DNA from: Parapedobacter flavus
Lineage (GTDB): Bacteria; Bacteroidota; Bacteroidia; Sphingobacteriales; Sphingobacteriaceae
Direction of reading: 5' to 3'
NCBI RefSeq assembly: GCF_035818675.1
Contig: NZ_JAYKZZ010000011.1
Span: 1 to 64,000 of the forward strand
Length of the DNA stretch: 64,000 bases
Shown here one piece after another: positions 52,192 through 60,130 of the stretch. The notes beneath the pieces are model-generated. The model made no database searches and was not told where the DNA came from. It was given only the letters and a program-made list of their open reading frames with translations. The translations under genes were made by a program, and so were the position numbers. The stretch's first letter is position 1. The number at the start of each line of letters is the position of its first letter.

Positions 52192-54000
52192 TTACTTTTC
52201 GCCAAACAGTACGTAACCGGTGAAGTAGATGCCGCGGCTCGACTCCTCGTGCGGTGCAAGGAAGTCGCCATTCACTTGGTCCAGCAGCAAGGTGATCACA
52301 AAATGGGTGTTTTCCCGTTGGATTTCCATTTTTTCAGCAGGATATAAAAACCCGGTTCCGTCATTTTCATGCGGCGTAAGGTTCCCTCCTTTATGGGCTT
52401 GGTAGATTTCGTCAACCAAAGGCACCAAATCGAACACGATGGCCGTGTCGTTTTCCATTTCTACCTTAACAGCAAACGTGCTGTCGCGTTTCACGGAAAT
52501 ACGCACGTTGTTTTTTCCAATGGCTACCATCGTGGAGTCAGACCCATAGGAATCAACCCGATAAACATAGTCATATCCCTGTACCGGTATGATTCGCTCA
52601 CCCGCTCGGTGAATCGTGAGGTACCGCCCATCGGCCATGGCACTTGGCGGCACACCCAAAAGAGCGAAGATGGTGTCGCGTTTCAGCCACGTGATGCGGT
52701 ATGGGGGCAATTCAGCGTTCGTCGCCGTAATTTCCCGACCCAGGCTATCCAGATCCGTTTCGGTAAACGCCTGCATCGATTGCAGGCCATGTGCTTCCAA
52801 CAGGTAGGTAACGACACTTTGGCGCTCGTCCGTGCCTTCAACAGGCGCGTTGAGCAGCTGTGCCAGCCTACGCTGTTGCGAATGGAGTGAGATGTTGGTG
52901 GCGCTCTGGGGCCCAAACGTGCTTAGTAAGGCCAAAGCGGCGAGGCTAACCGGGATCAGCCGGATGTCGTCTTTTCGAGAAGAAAGGAAATAGGCAGTGA
53001 TGGCGGTCAGCCAAATGGTCAACGCCATGAGGATGTGGCGCTCTTCCGTAAATCCGTAATGAGACACACGCTGGTAAACCGCCAGCGCCAACAATACGAT
53101 AAGCGGCAGCATCGTGAGGTAAAACGACTTTGAAAAAAGCCTTACCCAACGGCTCCCCTCGTCATTTCTTATGGGCCATACCAGCAATAACGAAAGCATA
53201 CCGAACACCGCGTAACCCAATATGAGGGTAGCAACGATACCCTTTGGCATTTCCCACTCCACCAATATCTTGATCTCGTATACCAGCAAAATGGCCAGAT
53301 AAATGGTCATCAGCGGTATGAGCACGTACTGCGTAAATATCTTGAGCCCTTTTGGGTATGGTTCCGCTGTCGGCGTGGTTTCAAATACCGTGGGTATGCC
53401 CGCTAGGAAAAACAACGTATTGAAGCCAACAGCTACCAAGACGAAAAGTTGGCCGTAGATTTCTGATGGCAAGTCGAGGTTAAAAAGTTCTTCGATACCG
53501 AATATGGCTACCGCGAGCCCGGCATATAACGATACCGAGTAGAGCACGGCAGTGAGGAAACGCAGGAATAACACCTTGTTGAAATGCCAGAAGTCGCTGT
53601 TGCTGCCACGCTTGATGAAGGGGGCGAAGGCCACCAGGTGGTGGAAGGCAAAGATAAATAGGCCCAACCGCACCACATCGGTTTGGTACAGGACGGGGTT
53701 GAGCACAGCGTACAGCAGGCCGCACAAGATGAAAACCGCTACGCGGAGGCCCCATTTACGCAGGCCCGTGTACGTCCGCGACTCCGCAAAAAGATCGGCG
53801 GCAAGGCCTAGGGTAAGCAGCAGATCACAGGTAGCCAATAATCGCCAAAGCTTATGCTCCAACCCGGCGCCGATTGGCGGCTCACCCATCAGGAAACAAG
53901 CCAATACCGTGGCGGAAGCCACAACGATAAACAGTGTAGGGAAGCGTTTGAAAACAGCAACTGCGTTCCTTGAAAGGCTGGCAAGGGAAGGGAATTTCAT
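52192..54000 (-). CDS. DUF4153 membrane protein
   Basis: A 602-residue membrane protein with about ten hydrophobic segments in residues 1-370, then a soluble C-terminal part of about 230 residues with a mixed beta/alpha pattern (LTIHRAGERIIPVQGYDYVYRVDSYGSDS). The transmembrane half matches DUF4153, a large family of unknown function. The C-terminal part is typical of the Bacteroidota variants of this family. It begins 69 bp from the ECF sigma gene on the opposite strand. Confidence 0.85.
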   Translation of the reverse strand: MKFPSLASLSRNAVAVFKRFPTLFIVVASATVLACFLMGEPPIGAGLEHKLWRLLATCDLLLTLGLAADLFAESRTYTGLRKWGLRVAVFILCGLLYAVLNPVLYQTDVVRLGLFIFAFHHLVAFAPFIKRGSNSDFWHFNKVLFLRFLTAVLYSVSLYAGLAVAIFGIEELFNLDLPSEIYGQLFVLVAVGFNTLFFLAGIPTVFETTPTAEPYPKGLKIFTQYVLIPLMTIYLAILLVYEIKILVEWEMPKGIVATLILGYAVFGMLSLLLVWPIRNDEGSRWVRLFSKSFYLTMLPLIVLLALAVYQRVSHYGFTEERHILMALTIWLTAITAYFLSSRKDDIRLIPVSLAALALLSTFGPQSATNISLHSQQRRLAQLLNAPVEGTDERQSVVTYLLEAHGLQSMQAFTETDLDSLGREITATNAELPPYRITWLKRDTIFALLGVPPSAMADGRYLTIHRAGERIIPVQGYDYVYRVDSYGSDSTMVAIGKNNVRISVKRDSTFAVKVEMENDTAIVFDLVPLVDEIYQAHKGGNLTPHENDGTGFLYPAEKMEIQRENTHFVITLLLDQVNGDFLAPHEESSRGIYFTGYVLFGEK

Positions 54001-54069
54001 GGTGTGCGGATCTACTTACCGATTACAGGAGATAAAAATAAACATAAACCCGCAATTATTTTTACCTTA

Positions 54070-54690
54070 ATGGGAATTTGTCGTGCAACATTTGTGGGCA
54101 ATCCGCGACTTAACAATGAATCACATAAGGAAGATCACTTGCAGCCTACGGATAAAAAGGATGAAATCGAATTAGTTGCCCTCTGCCATCAAGGGCACGA
54201 TACCGGTTTTACGGCGCTATACAATCGGTATGCCCGGCCCGTCTATAACTCCATCTGCCGTATCGTGTCACATACGGCCGAAGCGGAAGATATCTTGCAG
54301 GAATCGTTCTATCATGCGTTTTCCGATATCCACCGACTGCAGAACGCCACCAGTTTCGGCTCTTGGGTCCATCGGATCGCCTTGAACCGCTCGATTACCC
54401 ATCTACGGAAAAGAAAAATCGTTTTTTCCGATAACGGCGAGCTAGATGTCGCCGACGAAGAAAGGTACGATATGGAGGCAGACCAATTGTTTGATTGCCG
54501 GGTGGAGGATGTGAAGCTGGCCATCGAACAACTGCCGCAAGGGTACAAAACCGTATTGAATCTGTATCTCTTTGAAGATATCCCACAAGAAGAAATCGCC
54601 GGGATGCTGGGTATTTCACACAGTACGGTGCGTACACAGTACCACCGCGCCAAGAAAAAAGTAATACAGTCACTGAAAGATAGGACATGA
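54070..54690 (+). CDS. ECF-type RNA polymerase sigma factor
   Basis: A 206-residue sigma-70 family factor. The sigma-2 region is at FTALYNRYARPVYNSICRI with EAEDILQESFYHAF and FGSWVHRIALNRSITHLRKRK. Sigma-4 is EQLPQGYKTVLNLYLFEDI followed by the HTH IAGMLGISHSTVRTQYHRAKK. No extra C-terminal domain is present. The start is uncertain: ATG at 54070 is the first reasonable one; the extra residues of an ATG at 54004 look like random translation. It overlaps the next gene at the stop (ATGA-type overlap at 54687), as sigma/anti-sigma pairs do. Confidence 0.9.
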   Translation: MGICRATFVGNPRLNNESHKEDHLQPTDKKDEIELVALCHQGHDTGFTALYNRYARPVYNSICRIVSHTAEAEDILQESFYHAFSDIHRLQNATSFGSWVHRIALNRSITHLRKRKIVFSDNGELDVADEERYDMEADQLFDCRVEDVKLAIEQLPQGYKTVLNLYLFEDIPQEEIAGMLGISHSTVRTQYHRAKKKVIQSLKDRT

Positions 54691-55493
54691 TCATGAATGA
54701 CCCGCTAAAGAAATTCGTACAAGAGCACCGCGCAGCCTTTGACCGGGAAGAGCCGCCCGAGGGTGTGCTGCAGCGGTTGCAAGCACAGCTTAAACCGGAG
54801 CCAACCGTGTCGACCCCTATCCCGCAGCATCCGGTTTCCGGGCGGTACCGTCGTGCAACCTGGCTGGTTGCCGCGTCGCTGTTGATCGGGCTGGTCTGCG
54901 CATACCTGTTTTTTGATAGCGGTTGGACGCAGCGCCCCGACGCACCCCAGATCGTGCATCAGCCGGTTGAGCAAGCACCGATTACCGCGGAGCCTCCCGT
55001 TACAGCGCAAGTAGGGATGCCGGCCGAGTCTCCTGAGCCTCCCGTGGCAGAACTAAGGCAGAAAGAACCGCGTAACACAACGAGCCGACGTGAGCCGGCA
55101 CAGGCACCACTCGCCGTCCGGCTGGCCGACAGCAGCTCGGCAAGCACACGGCTGGCCGCCATCCTGGAAATCGAGCAGGCGGGGCGAATGGATGAGCAGC
55201 TCGTAGCGATGCTTTCGGAAACCATGAATCGCGACGGGAATACGAACGTACGCCTGGCGGCCCTCGATGTGCTCAGCAGCCACCTCGAAGACCCGCAGGT
55301 GGCCGACTTGTTGGCCACCGCGCTCACCCACCAAGACGACCCGTTGGTGCAACTGGGTATCGTACGGATTGCGGCGCAGATCGATCACGTCGGAATTGAA
55401 GAAGCGTTGTTTGCGGTAGCACGCAGCCCGTATACCTTCGAGGCGGTGAAAGACGAAGCCTACGCCGTGCTGTTATATCAGGAGAAACTTTAA
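54687..55493 (+). CDS. Single-pass membrane protein with HEAT-like C-terminus, probable anti-sigma partner
   Basis: A 268-residue protein. The N-terminal 50 residues (KKFVQEHRAAFDREEPPEGVLQRL) are helical and cytoplasmic, followed by one transmembrane segment at about residues 55-75 (ATWLVAASLLIGLVCAYLFF). A long Pro/Glu/Gln-rich periplasmic linker comes next. The C-terminal 110 residues read as HEAT-like repeats (LVAMLSETMNRDGNTNVRLAALDVLSSHLEDPQVADLL). The translational overlap with the sigma gene and the topology match ZAS/anti-sigma proteins of Bacteroidota, although no zinc motif HxxxCxxC is visible. The role is inferred. The next gene, 28 bp on, encodes an exported beta protein. Confidence 0.7.
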   Translation: MIMNDPLKKFVQEHRAAFDREEPPEGVLQRLQAQLKPEPTVSTPIPQHPVSGRYRRATWLVAASLLIGLVCAYLFFDSGWTQRPDAPQIVHQPVEQAPITAEPPVTAQVGMPAESPEPPVAELRQKEPRNTTSRREPAQAPLAVRLADSSSASTRLAAILEIEQAGRMDEQLVAMLSETMNRDGNTNVRLAALDVLSSHLEDPQVADLLATALTHQDDPLVQLGIVRIAAQIDHVGIEEALFAVARSPYTFEAVKDEAYAVLLYQEKL

Positions 55494-55521
55494 GCATACA
55501 TAAAACATAAAAACGAATACA

Positions 55522-56442
55522 ATGAAAAAGCAGACAATCATCATGGCACTCCTCTTGGCCCTTTGCTTGCCGGCATGGGCCCAGAAGGAATATCGAATCG
55601 ACAAACCTTCGGGCAAACTTTACCTCAACCTCAACGGAGCCCGTATTGAAGGCTACACCGGAAACGAGATCGTTTTCAGCAACCAAGGCGTTCCCGAAGA
55701 GGAAGACGAACGGGCTAAAGGGCTGCAAGCCCTGAGCAGCTCGGGTTTCATCGATAATACCGGCCTCGGCATTAGCGTGACCAAAAAAGGAAACGATATT
55801 GAAGTAAATCCGGTAGGAAACAACAGTCGCGGCGATGTCTTGTATGTCAGGGTGCCCAAAACCGTCGACATCGTTTTCAATAATAATAAATCCGTCTTTG
55901 CCGATACCTTGTTGATTAAGAACATGAAGGGCGAAATCGAGGTCTCGTCGTCTTATAATGATATCGTTTTGGAAAACAACAGCGGCCCCATGAACATCAA
56001 GAACGTGTACAAAAATATCGAGGTCACTTTTGCCCATGATATCAAAGGCCCCATATCCATTATCTCGGTATACGGACATGTGGATGTAGCCATGCCGGCA
56101 TCGACCAAGACCAACCTGACCATGAGCACAAGCTACGGCAAACTTTATGCTGCCGGCGACTTCAATGTGGCCATTACGCCCCAGGCGATGGAGAAACGCC
56201 ACGTTGTTAGCGTGGCGGAAGTAGATAGCCTCCGTACCGACGTGGATGAAGAGCTGGCAGCTGCGTTGGATTCCATGCCCGATATGGTGATTGTATCGCC
56301 ACCGTCATCGGGAACTGGCGTATCCATCGCAACGATGTTCCGCGACGGAATAGGAGAGAATATCAAAGGTACCATCAATGGTGGCGGTATCGACCTCATC
56401 CTCAAATCCACTTATAAGAATGTATACCTGCGTACCAACTAG
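55522..56442 (+). CDS. Exported DUF4097-like beta-rich protein
   Basis: A 306-residue exported protein with a signal peptide (KKQTIIMALLLALCLPAWAQ). The mature part is a right-handed beta-helix-like repeat array: VDIVFNNNKSVFADTLLIKNMKGEIEVSSSYNDIVLENNSG and NLTMSTSYGKLYAAGDFNVA, as in DUF4097/putative auto-transporter adhesin proteins. The C-terminal part of about 90 residues carries VADSLRTDVDEELAAALDSM-like helical sequence and NVYLRTN at the end. It is the third gene of the sigma/anti-sigma operon, so it may be the effector of that regulon, possibly of envelope function. Confidence 0.78.
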   Translation: MKKQTIIMALLLALCLPAWAQKEYRIDKPSGKLYLNLNGARIEGYTGNEIVFSNQGVPEEEDERAKGLQALSSSGFIDNTGLGISVTKKGNDIEVNPVGNNSRGDVLYVRVPKTVDIVFNNNKSVFADTLLIKNMKGEIEVSSSYNDIVLENNSGPMNIKNVYKNIEVTFAHDIKGPISIISVYGHVDVAMPASTKTNLTMSTSYGKLYAAGDFNVAITPQAMEKRHVVSVAEVDSLRTDVDEELAAALDSMPDMVIVSPPSSGTGVSIATMFRDGIGENIKGTINGGGIDLILKSTYKNVYLRTN

Positions 56443-56464
56443 CTGGTTTCACAATAGTCAGGTG

Positions 56465-56496
56465 CAGCGCCCCGTATATTTAATGTAGGGGCGTTG
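56465..56496. terminator. Hairpin between convergent genes
   Basis: CAGCGCCCC and GGGGCGTTG form a 9-bp stem (one G-T pair) with a 14-base loop. It lies 23 bp after the DUF4097-like gene and could terminate from either side, although no long T-run follows. Confidence 0.45.
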
Positions 56497-56564
56497 TCAT
56501 ATTTGCGTAGATGTCTGTTTACCTTACCGAAAAAACCGGATATCCACCCACATTAACGACACGT

Positions 56565-56687
56565 TTAACCAAAGACATAGCCCAACAGATAGTAAAGGAT
56601 AATAAAGACGATAATGGTGCCGAAGCAACCGAAACCCAGTTTCTTCGCACCCCATCCCGCAATCAGTGCCCTGAATAATTTGTTCAT
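56565..56687 (-). CDS. 40-residue small membrane protein
   Basis: ATG at 56687 on the minus strand encodes a 40-residue peptide that starts MNKLFRALIAGWGAKKLG and continues through one hydrophobic segment, TIIVFIILYYLLGYVFG, to a TAA at 56565. A positively charged N-terminus and a single membrane-spanning segment form a typical small membrane protein. I recall similar GWGAKKLGxGC peptides in other Sphingobacteria, but have no way to confirm this here. No function is known. It lies 77 bp from the 3' end of the DUF1080 gene on the same strand. Confidence 0.6.
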   Translation of the reverse strand: MNKLFRALIAGWGAKKLGFGCFGTIIVFIILYYLLGYVFG

Positions 56688-56763
56688 AGTTGTTGTTTAG
56701 TTAGGTCTATAACAACGAACTTTGAAGAAAGTTCTAGATGCAAAGGATCTTGTGGACATGGTT

Positions 56764-57459
56764 TCAGGGCGAGAGCCGATTGATAGGGGTTAACAATACG
56801 GTACGGAATTCGACCTCGGCCCCTTCCGCTTGCAGGGCGATTCGGCCTTCACTTGCGGTGCACTCAAAACCATCGTTTACCAAATCGCCGTTCACCCATA
56901 CGCGTATGCGGCGATCCAACACTTCAATCGTCATGTTGTTCCAATCGCCGAGCGGGACTTCCGAACTGTCGGTAAGGTTTTTGATGCGACGCGCTTTTCC
57001 TTCGGACGTACCCCAATCGGCCTCCGGCCCCCGCCGGGCTTCCATATCAGGCACACGGATATCCTCACGGATGCACCAGAAATCACCTGCATTTTCATGC
57101 ATCATCTGTACTTCGATAGACTGGGGGAACATTTCGTAGAGGATGCGGGGTGTAGACGCGTGCACCAATACACCACAGTTACCCGGTTGCCCGGCGAAAC
57201 GATACTCGACCTCCAACCGGTAGTTCGAATAGGAGCGGTCGGTGATGAGATGACCATTCGGATTACCCATGCTTACCAATAGCCCATCCCGCACAAGGAA
57301 TGGGCTAGCCACATCTGCCCTGTTATCCATGTCCGGTACGTCGACGTGCCAGCCGGTCAAATCCGCGCCATTGAATAGGTCAATAGATTGTGAAAATCCA
57401 GGAGTCGTGTAGGCAAAGACAACCATTGCAAAGCAGGCAAACACTATTTTTTTACGCAT
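56764..57459 (-). CDS. DUF1080 (3-keto-disaccharide hydrolase-like) protein
   Basis: A 231-residue exported protein with signal KIVFACFAMVVFAYTTPGFSQ. The DUF1080 lectin-like jelly-roll shows DLFNGADLTGWHVDVPDMD, YSNYRLEVEYRFAGQPGNCGVLVHAS, QSIEVQMMHENAGDFWC and the C-terminal GRIALQAEGAEVEFRTVLLTPI. Members bind or hydrolyse glycans; some are 3-keto-disaccharide hydrolases. It is not clear which here. The signal suggests periplasmic or surface location. It ends just past a small membrane protein gene. Confidence 0.88.
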   Translation of the reverse strand: MRKKIVFACFAMVVFAYTTPGFSQSIDLFNGADLTGWHVDVPDMDNRADVASPFLVRDGLLVSMGNPNGHLITDRSYSNYRLEVEYRFAGQPGNCGVLVHASTPRILYEMFPQSIEVQMMHENAGDFWCIREDIRVPDMEARRGPEADWGTSEGKARRIKNLTDSSEVPLGDWNNMTIEVLDRRIRVWVNGDLVNDGFECTASEGRIALQAEGAEVEFRTVLLTPINRLSP

Positions 57460-57599
57460 AACTCTAAAGGTTTCATCTGTTAGAAAGCCACGTCATAAAA
57501 CTAGTAAGAAATTTACATTATGGCAATAGTTACGGATAACCGGTGGTTTGTTGATTTCCGGGTTAATCTTATATTAGCGGTCGCGGATAACACAAAACC

Positions 57600-58760
57600 A
57601 TGGACAATCATTTTGACGAATACATAGACCGTACAGGGACCGATAGCATCAAATGGGACGCTGCCGCATCGGATGTGCTTCCCATGTGGATTGCCGACAT
57701 GGATTTCAAAGCCGCCCCGGCTATCCAGGCGGCTCTGCAGAAGCGGGTGGCCCATGGCGTCTTCGGCTATACCCTAACCCCCGACCGCTTTTTTGATGCC
57801 ATTATCGGATGGTGGCAAAAACGGCACGGCTATGCGTTGCAGAAGGAATGGATCCGGCCGGTTACGGGGGTGATACCGGCCTTGTCTGCGATCGTTCGGG
57901 CGCTTACGGCCCCCGGCGATAAAGTGCTGGTGCAACCACCGGTTTATAACCATTTTTATGTCGCCATTGCCCATACCGACCGGCAGGTGATCGAAAACAA
58001 GTTGCTATTTAAAGAAGGGGCCTTCCATATCGATTTTGCGGATTTGGAAGAGAAGGCGGCAGACCCTAGCGTAAAGCTCCTGATGCTATGCAACCCCCAC
58101 AATCCGGCAGGCCGAGTATGGACTGCCAAGGAGCTTCTCCAAATCGGAGAAATATGTGCCCGACACGGCGTAGTGGTCCTATCGGATGAAATCCACTCCG
58201 ATTTGGTTTATCATGGGCATACGCATATCCCATTCGCCTCGCTGGCGAATACGAAAGGACTCCGGTCGGTAACGGTTTGCTCGCCCAGCAAAACATTCAA
58301 CCTTGCCGGGTTGCAGGTTGGGTACCTTTTTTCCGAGAATCCCGACCTCATGAAGCGGATTGAACAGGTGCTAATGGCGCAAGAAATGGAGCTGTTGAGC
58401 CCATTTGCCATCGAAGCACTGATTGCAGCCTACGAACATGGCGAGGATTGGCTCGAATCACTCATAGTGTACCTGAAGGGTAATTTTGATTACGTAACCG
58501 ATTTTTGCTCAAAACACCTGCCCCAAATCAACGTTGTGCCATTGGAAGCCACCTATTTGGTTTGGCTAGACTGCCGGGCCATCCTTACCTCGTCGGCAGA
58601 TTTTGCAGCAAAACTGGTTCGCCAGGAGAAGGTGTGGCTCAACCCGGGTACGCTATATGGCGATGCGGGCGAGGGTTTCCTGCGCATGAATATTGCATGC
58701 CCCCGGTCGTTGCTTGAAGAAGGATTGGCGCGCTTCGCTAAGGGGATAGCGGCCGGTTGA
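57600..58760 (+). CDS. PatB/MalY-type PLP-dependent C-S lyase
   Basis: A 386-residue fold-type I aminotransferase-like enzyme of the MalY/PatB family (cystathionine beta-lyase activity). MDNHFDEYIDRTGTDSIKWD, then LPMWIADMDFKAAPAIQAAL, PVYNHFY, CNPHNPAGRVW, DEIHSDLVY and the PLP lysine K231 in VCSPSKTFNLAGLQ are all present. A role in sulfur amino acid breakdown is inferred. No operon partner is obvious; it is convergent with purD, 12 bp away. Confidence 0.9.
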   Translation: MDNHFDEYIDRTGTDSIKWDAAASDVLPMWIADMDFKAAPAIQAALQKRVAHGVFGYTLTPDRFFDAIIGWWQKRHGYALQKEWIRPVTGVIPALSAIVRALTAPGDKVLVQPPVYNHFYVAIAHTDRQVIENKLLFKEGAFHIDFADLEEKAADPSVKLLMLCNPHNPAGRVWTAKELLQIGEICARHGVVVLSDEIHSDLVYHGHTHIPFASLANTKGLRSVTVCSPSKTFNLAGLQVGYLFSENPDLMKRIEQVLMAQEMELLSPFAIEALIAAYEHGEDWLESLIVYLKGNFDYVTDFCSKHLPQINVVPLEATYLVWLDCRAILTSSADFAAKLVRQEKVWLNPGTLYGDAGEGFLRMNIACPRSLLEEGLARFAKGIAAG

Positions 58761-58772
58761 CGAAGTCCCGAT

Positions 58773-60047
58773 CTACAACAGATCAAACCCGATATCCCGG
58801 CGGAAATTTTTACCTTCGAAGTAGATACGCCCCGCATCGGCGGTGGCCTGCTGCAACGCATCAAATAACGTGTCTTCCAATGCGGTGACCGCGATTACAC
58901 GTCCCCCGGCAGTTTTAATTACACCATTTTCCGCTTTGGTTCCCGCGTGGAAAACGAGGGATTCCTTTACGCTTTCGATATTGCTGATGGGGGTGCCGGA
59001 TTCGTAGGGGCCGGGATATCCACCCGATACCAATACAACAGTGGCAGCGGTTTTAGACGAGAGGGTAAACGAGCGGTCCGCCAGATTTCCTTCGGCTACC
59101 CCTTGCAGGAGGTCTACCAAATCACTTTCGAGGCGTGGCAATACGCTTTCCGTTTCGGGGTCGCCCATACGCACATTGTATTCGATCACGTACGGGTCGC
59201 CGTCTACGTTCATTAGGCCGATGAAAATAAATCCTTTGTACGGAATGCCGTCTTTTTTCAATCCTTCGATGGTAGGGACGATGACGCGTTCCTCCACTTT
59301 ATCGAGAAATTCATTATCAGCAAAAGGGACAGGCGACACCGAGCCCATGCCACCGGTGTTGAGGCCGGTGTCGCCCTCGCCGATGCGTTTATAGTCTTTA
59401 GCAGGGGGCAATACTTTGTACGTATCGCCATCTGTGAGCACGAAAACGGACAGTTCGATACCCGAAAGGAACTCCTCGATAACCACGGTACTACTGGCCG
59501 CACCGAATTTGGCATCGGCAAGCATGGCCGTCAGCTCCGTCCGGGCCTCTTCCAACGTAGCGCAGATGAGGACGCCCTTTCCTGCTGCCAGCCCGTCGGC
59601 CTTCAGTACGATGGGTAGCTTTTGCGTCTCGAGGTAGGCGAGGCCCTCCGGCAATGTATCGCGGGTGAACGACCGCGACGCCGCGGTGGGTATGCCGTGC
59701 CGTACCATGAAACGTTTGGAAAAATCCTTGCTTCCTTCCAACTGGGCCCCTTGTTGTTGCGGGCCAATAACCGGAACATGCCGTAGGTCGGCCCGATCGA
59801 GGAAATAATCGTGGATACCTTTTACCAAGGGTTCTTCGGGGCCTACAACCACCATGTCAACGGCATGTTCGAGCACGAAATCCGCAATTCCGTCGAAATC
59901 GGTCACCTTGAGGGAAACGTTTTGGCCGTAGCTGCTCGTGCCGGCATTACCCGGGGCAATGTACAATTGGGTGATTTGGGGGCTTTGGGCGATCTTCCAA
60001 GCAAATGCACTTTCCCGGCCGCCTGCGCCAACAATAAGGATATTCAT
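58773..60047 (-). CDS. purD: Phosphoribosylamine-glycine ligase
   Basis: A 424-residue ATP-grasp enzyme of purine synthesis. MNILIVGAGGRESAFAWKIAQSP, VVVGPEEPLVKGIHDYF, SRSFTRDTLPEGLAYLETQKLPIVLKADGLAAGKGVL and the C-terminal IEYNVRMGDPETESVLPRLESDLV are the standard PurD segments. It adds glycine to 5-phosphoribosylamine. A TATCTTTG minus-7-like element at 60059-60052 (minus strand) sits only 5 bp before the ATG, so the message may be almost leaderless. Confidence 0.95.
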   Translation of the reverse strand: MNILIVGAGGRESAFAWKIAQSPQITQLYIAPGNAGTSSYGQNVSLKVTDFDGIADFVLEHAVDMVVVGPEEPLVKGIHDYFLDRADLRHVPVIGPQQQGAQLEGSKDFSKRFMVRHGIPTAASRSFTRDTLPEGLAYLETQKLPIVLKADGLAAGKGVLICATLEEARTELTAMLADAKFGAASSTVVIEEFLSGIELSVFVLTDGDTYKVLPPAKDYKRIGEGDTGLNTGGMGSVSPVPFADNEFLDKVEERVIVPTIEGLKKDGIPYKGFIFIGLMNVDGDPYVIEYNVRMGDPETESVLPRLESDLVDLLQGVAEGNLADRSFTLSSKTAATVVLVSGGYPGPYESGTPISNIESVKESLVFHAGTKAENGVIKTAGGRVIAVTALEDTLFDALQQATADAGRIYFEGKNFRRDIGFDLL

Positions 60048-60048
60048 C

Positions 60049-60078
60049 TTGCAAAGATATTTTTTTTACCTATATTTA
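60049..60078 (+). promoter_or_regulatory. Probable promoter for the MG2/plug protein
   Basis: TTG at 60049-60051, 19 bp, then TATATTTA at 60071-60078, one mismatch from TAnnTTTG. It overlaps the opposite minus-7-like element of purD. Confidence 0.45.
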
Positions 60079-60130
60079 CCGTATTGCGGCCATGCCAAAA
60101 TAAACTATCGATATATCAAGTTATGAAATA

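Noticed and set aside
55324..56202. 292-codon minus-strand ORF over the sigma operon
   Set aside because: Antisense to the DUF4097-like gene, which has a clear signal peptide and beta-repeat pattern; the antisense protein has none.
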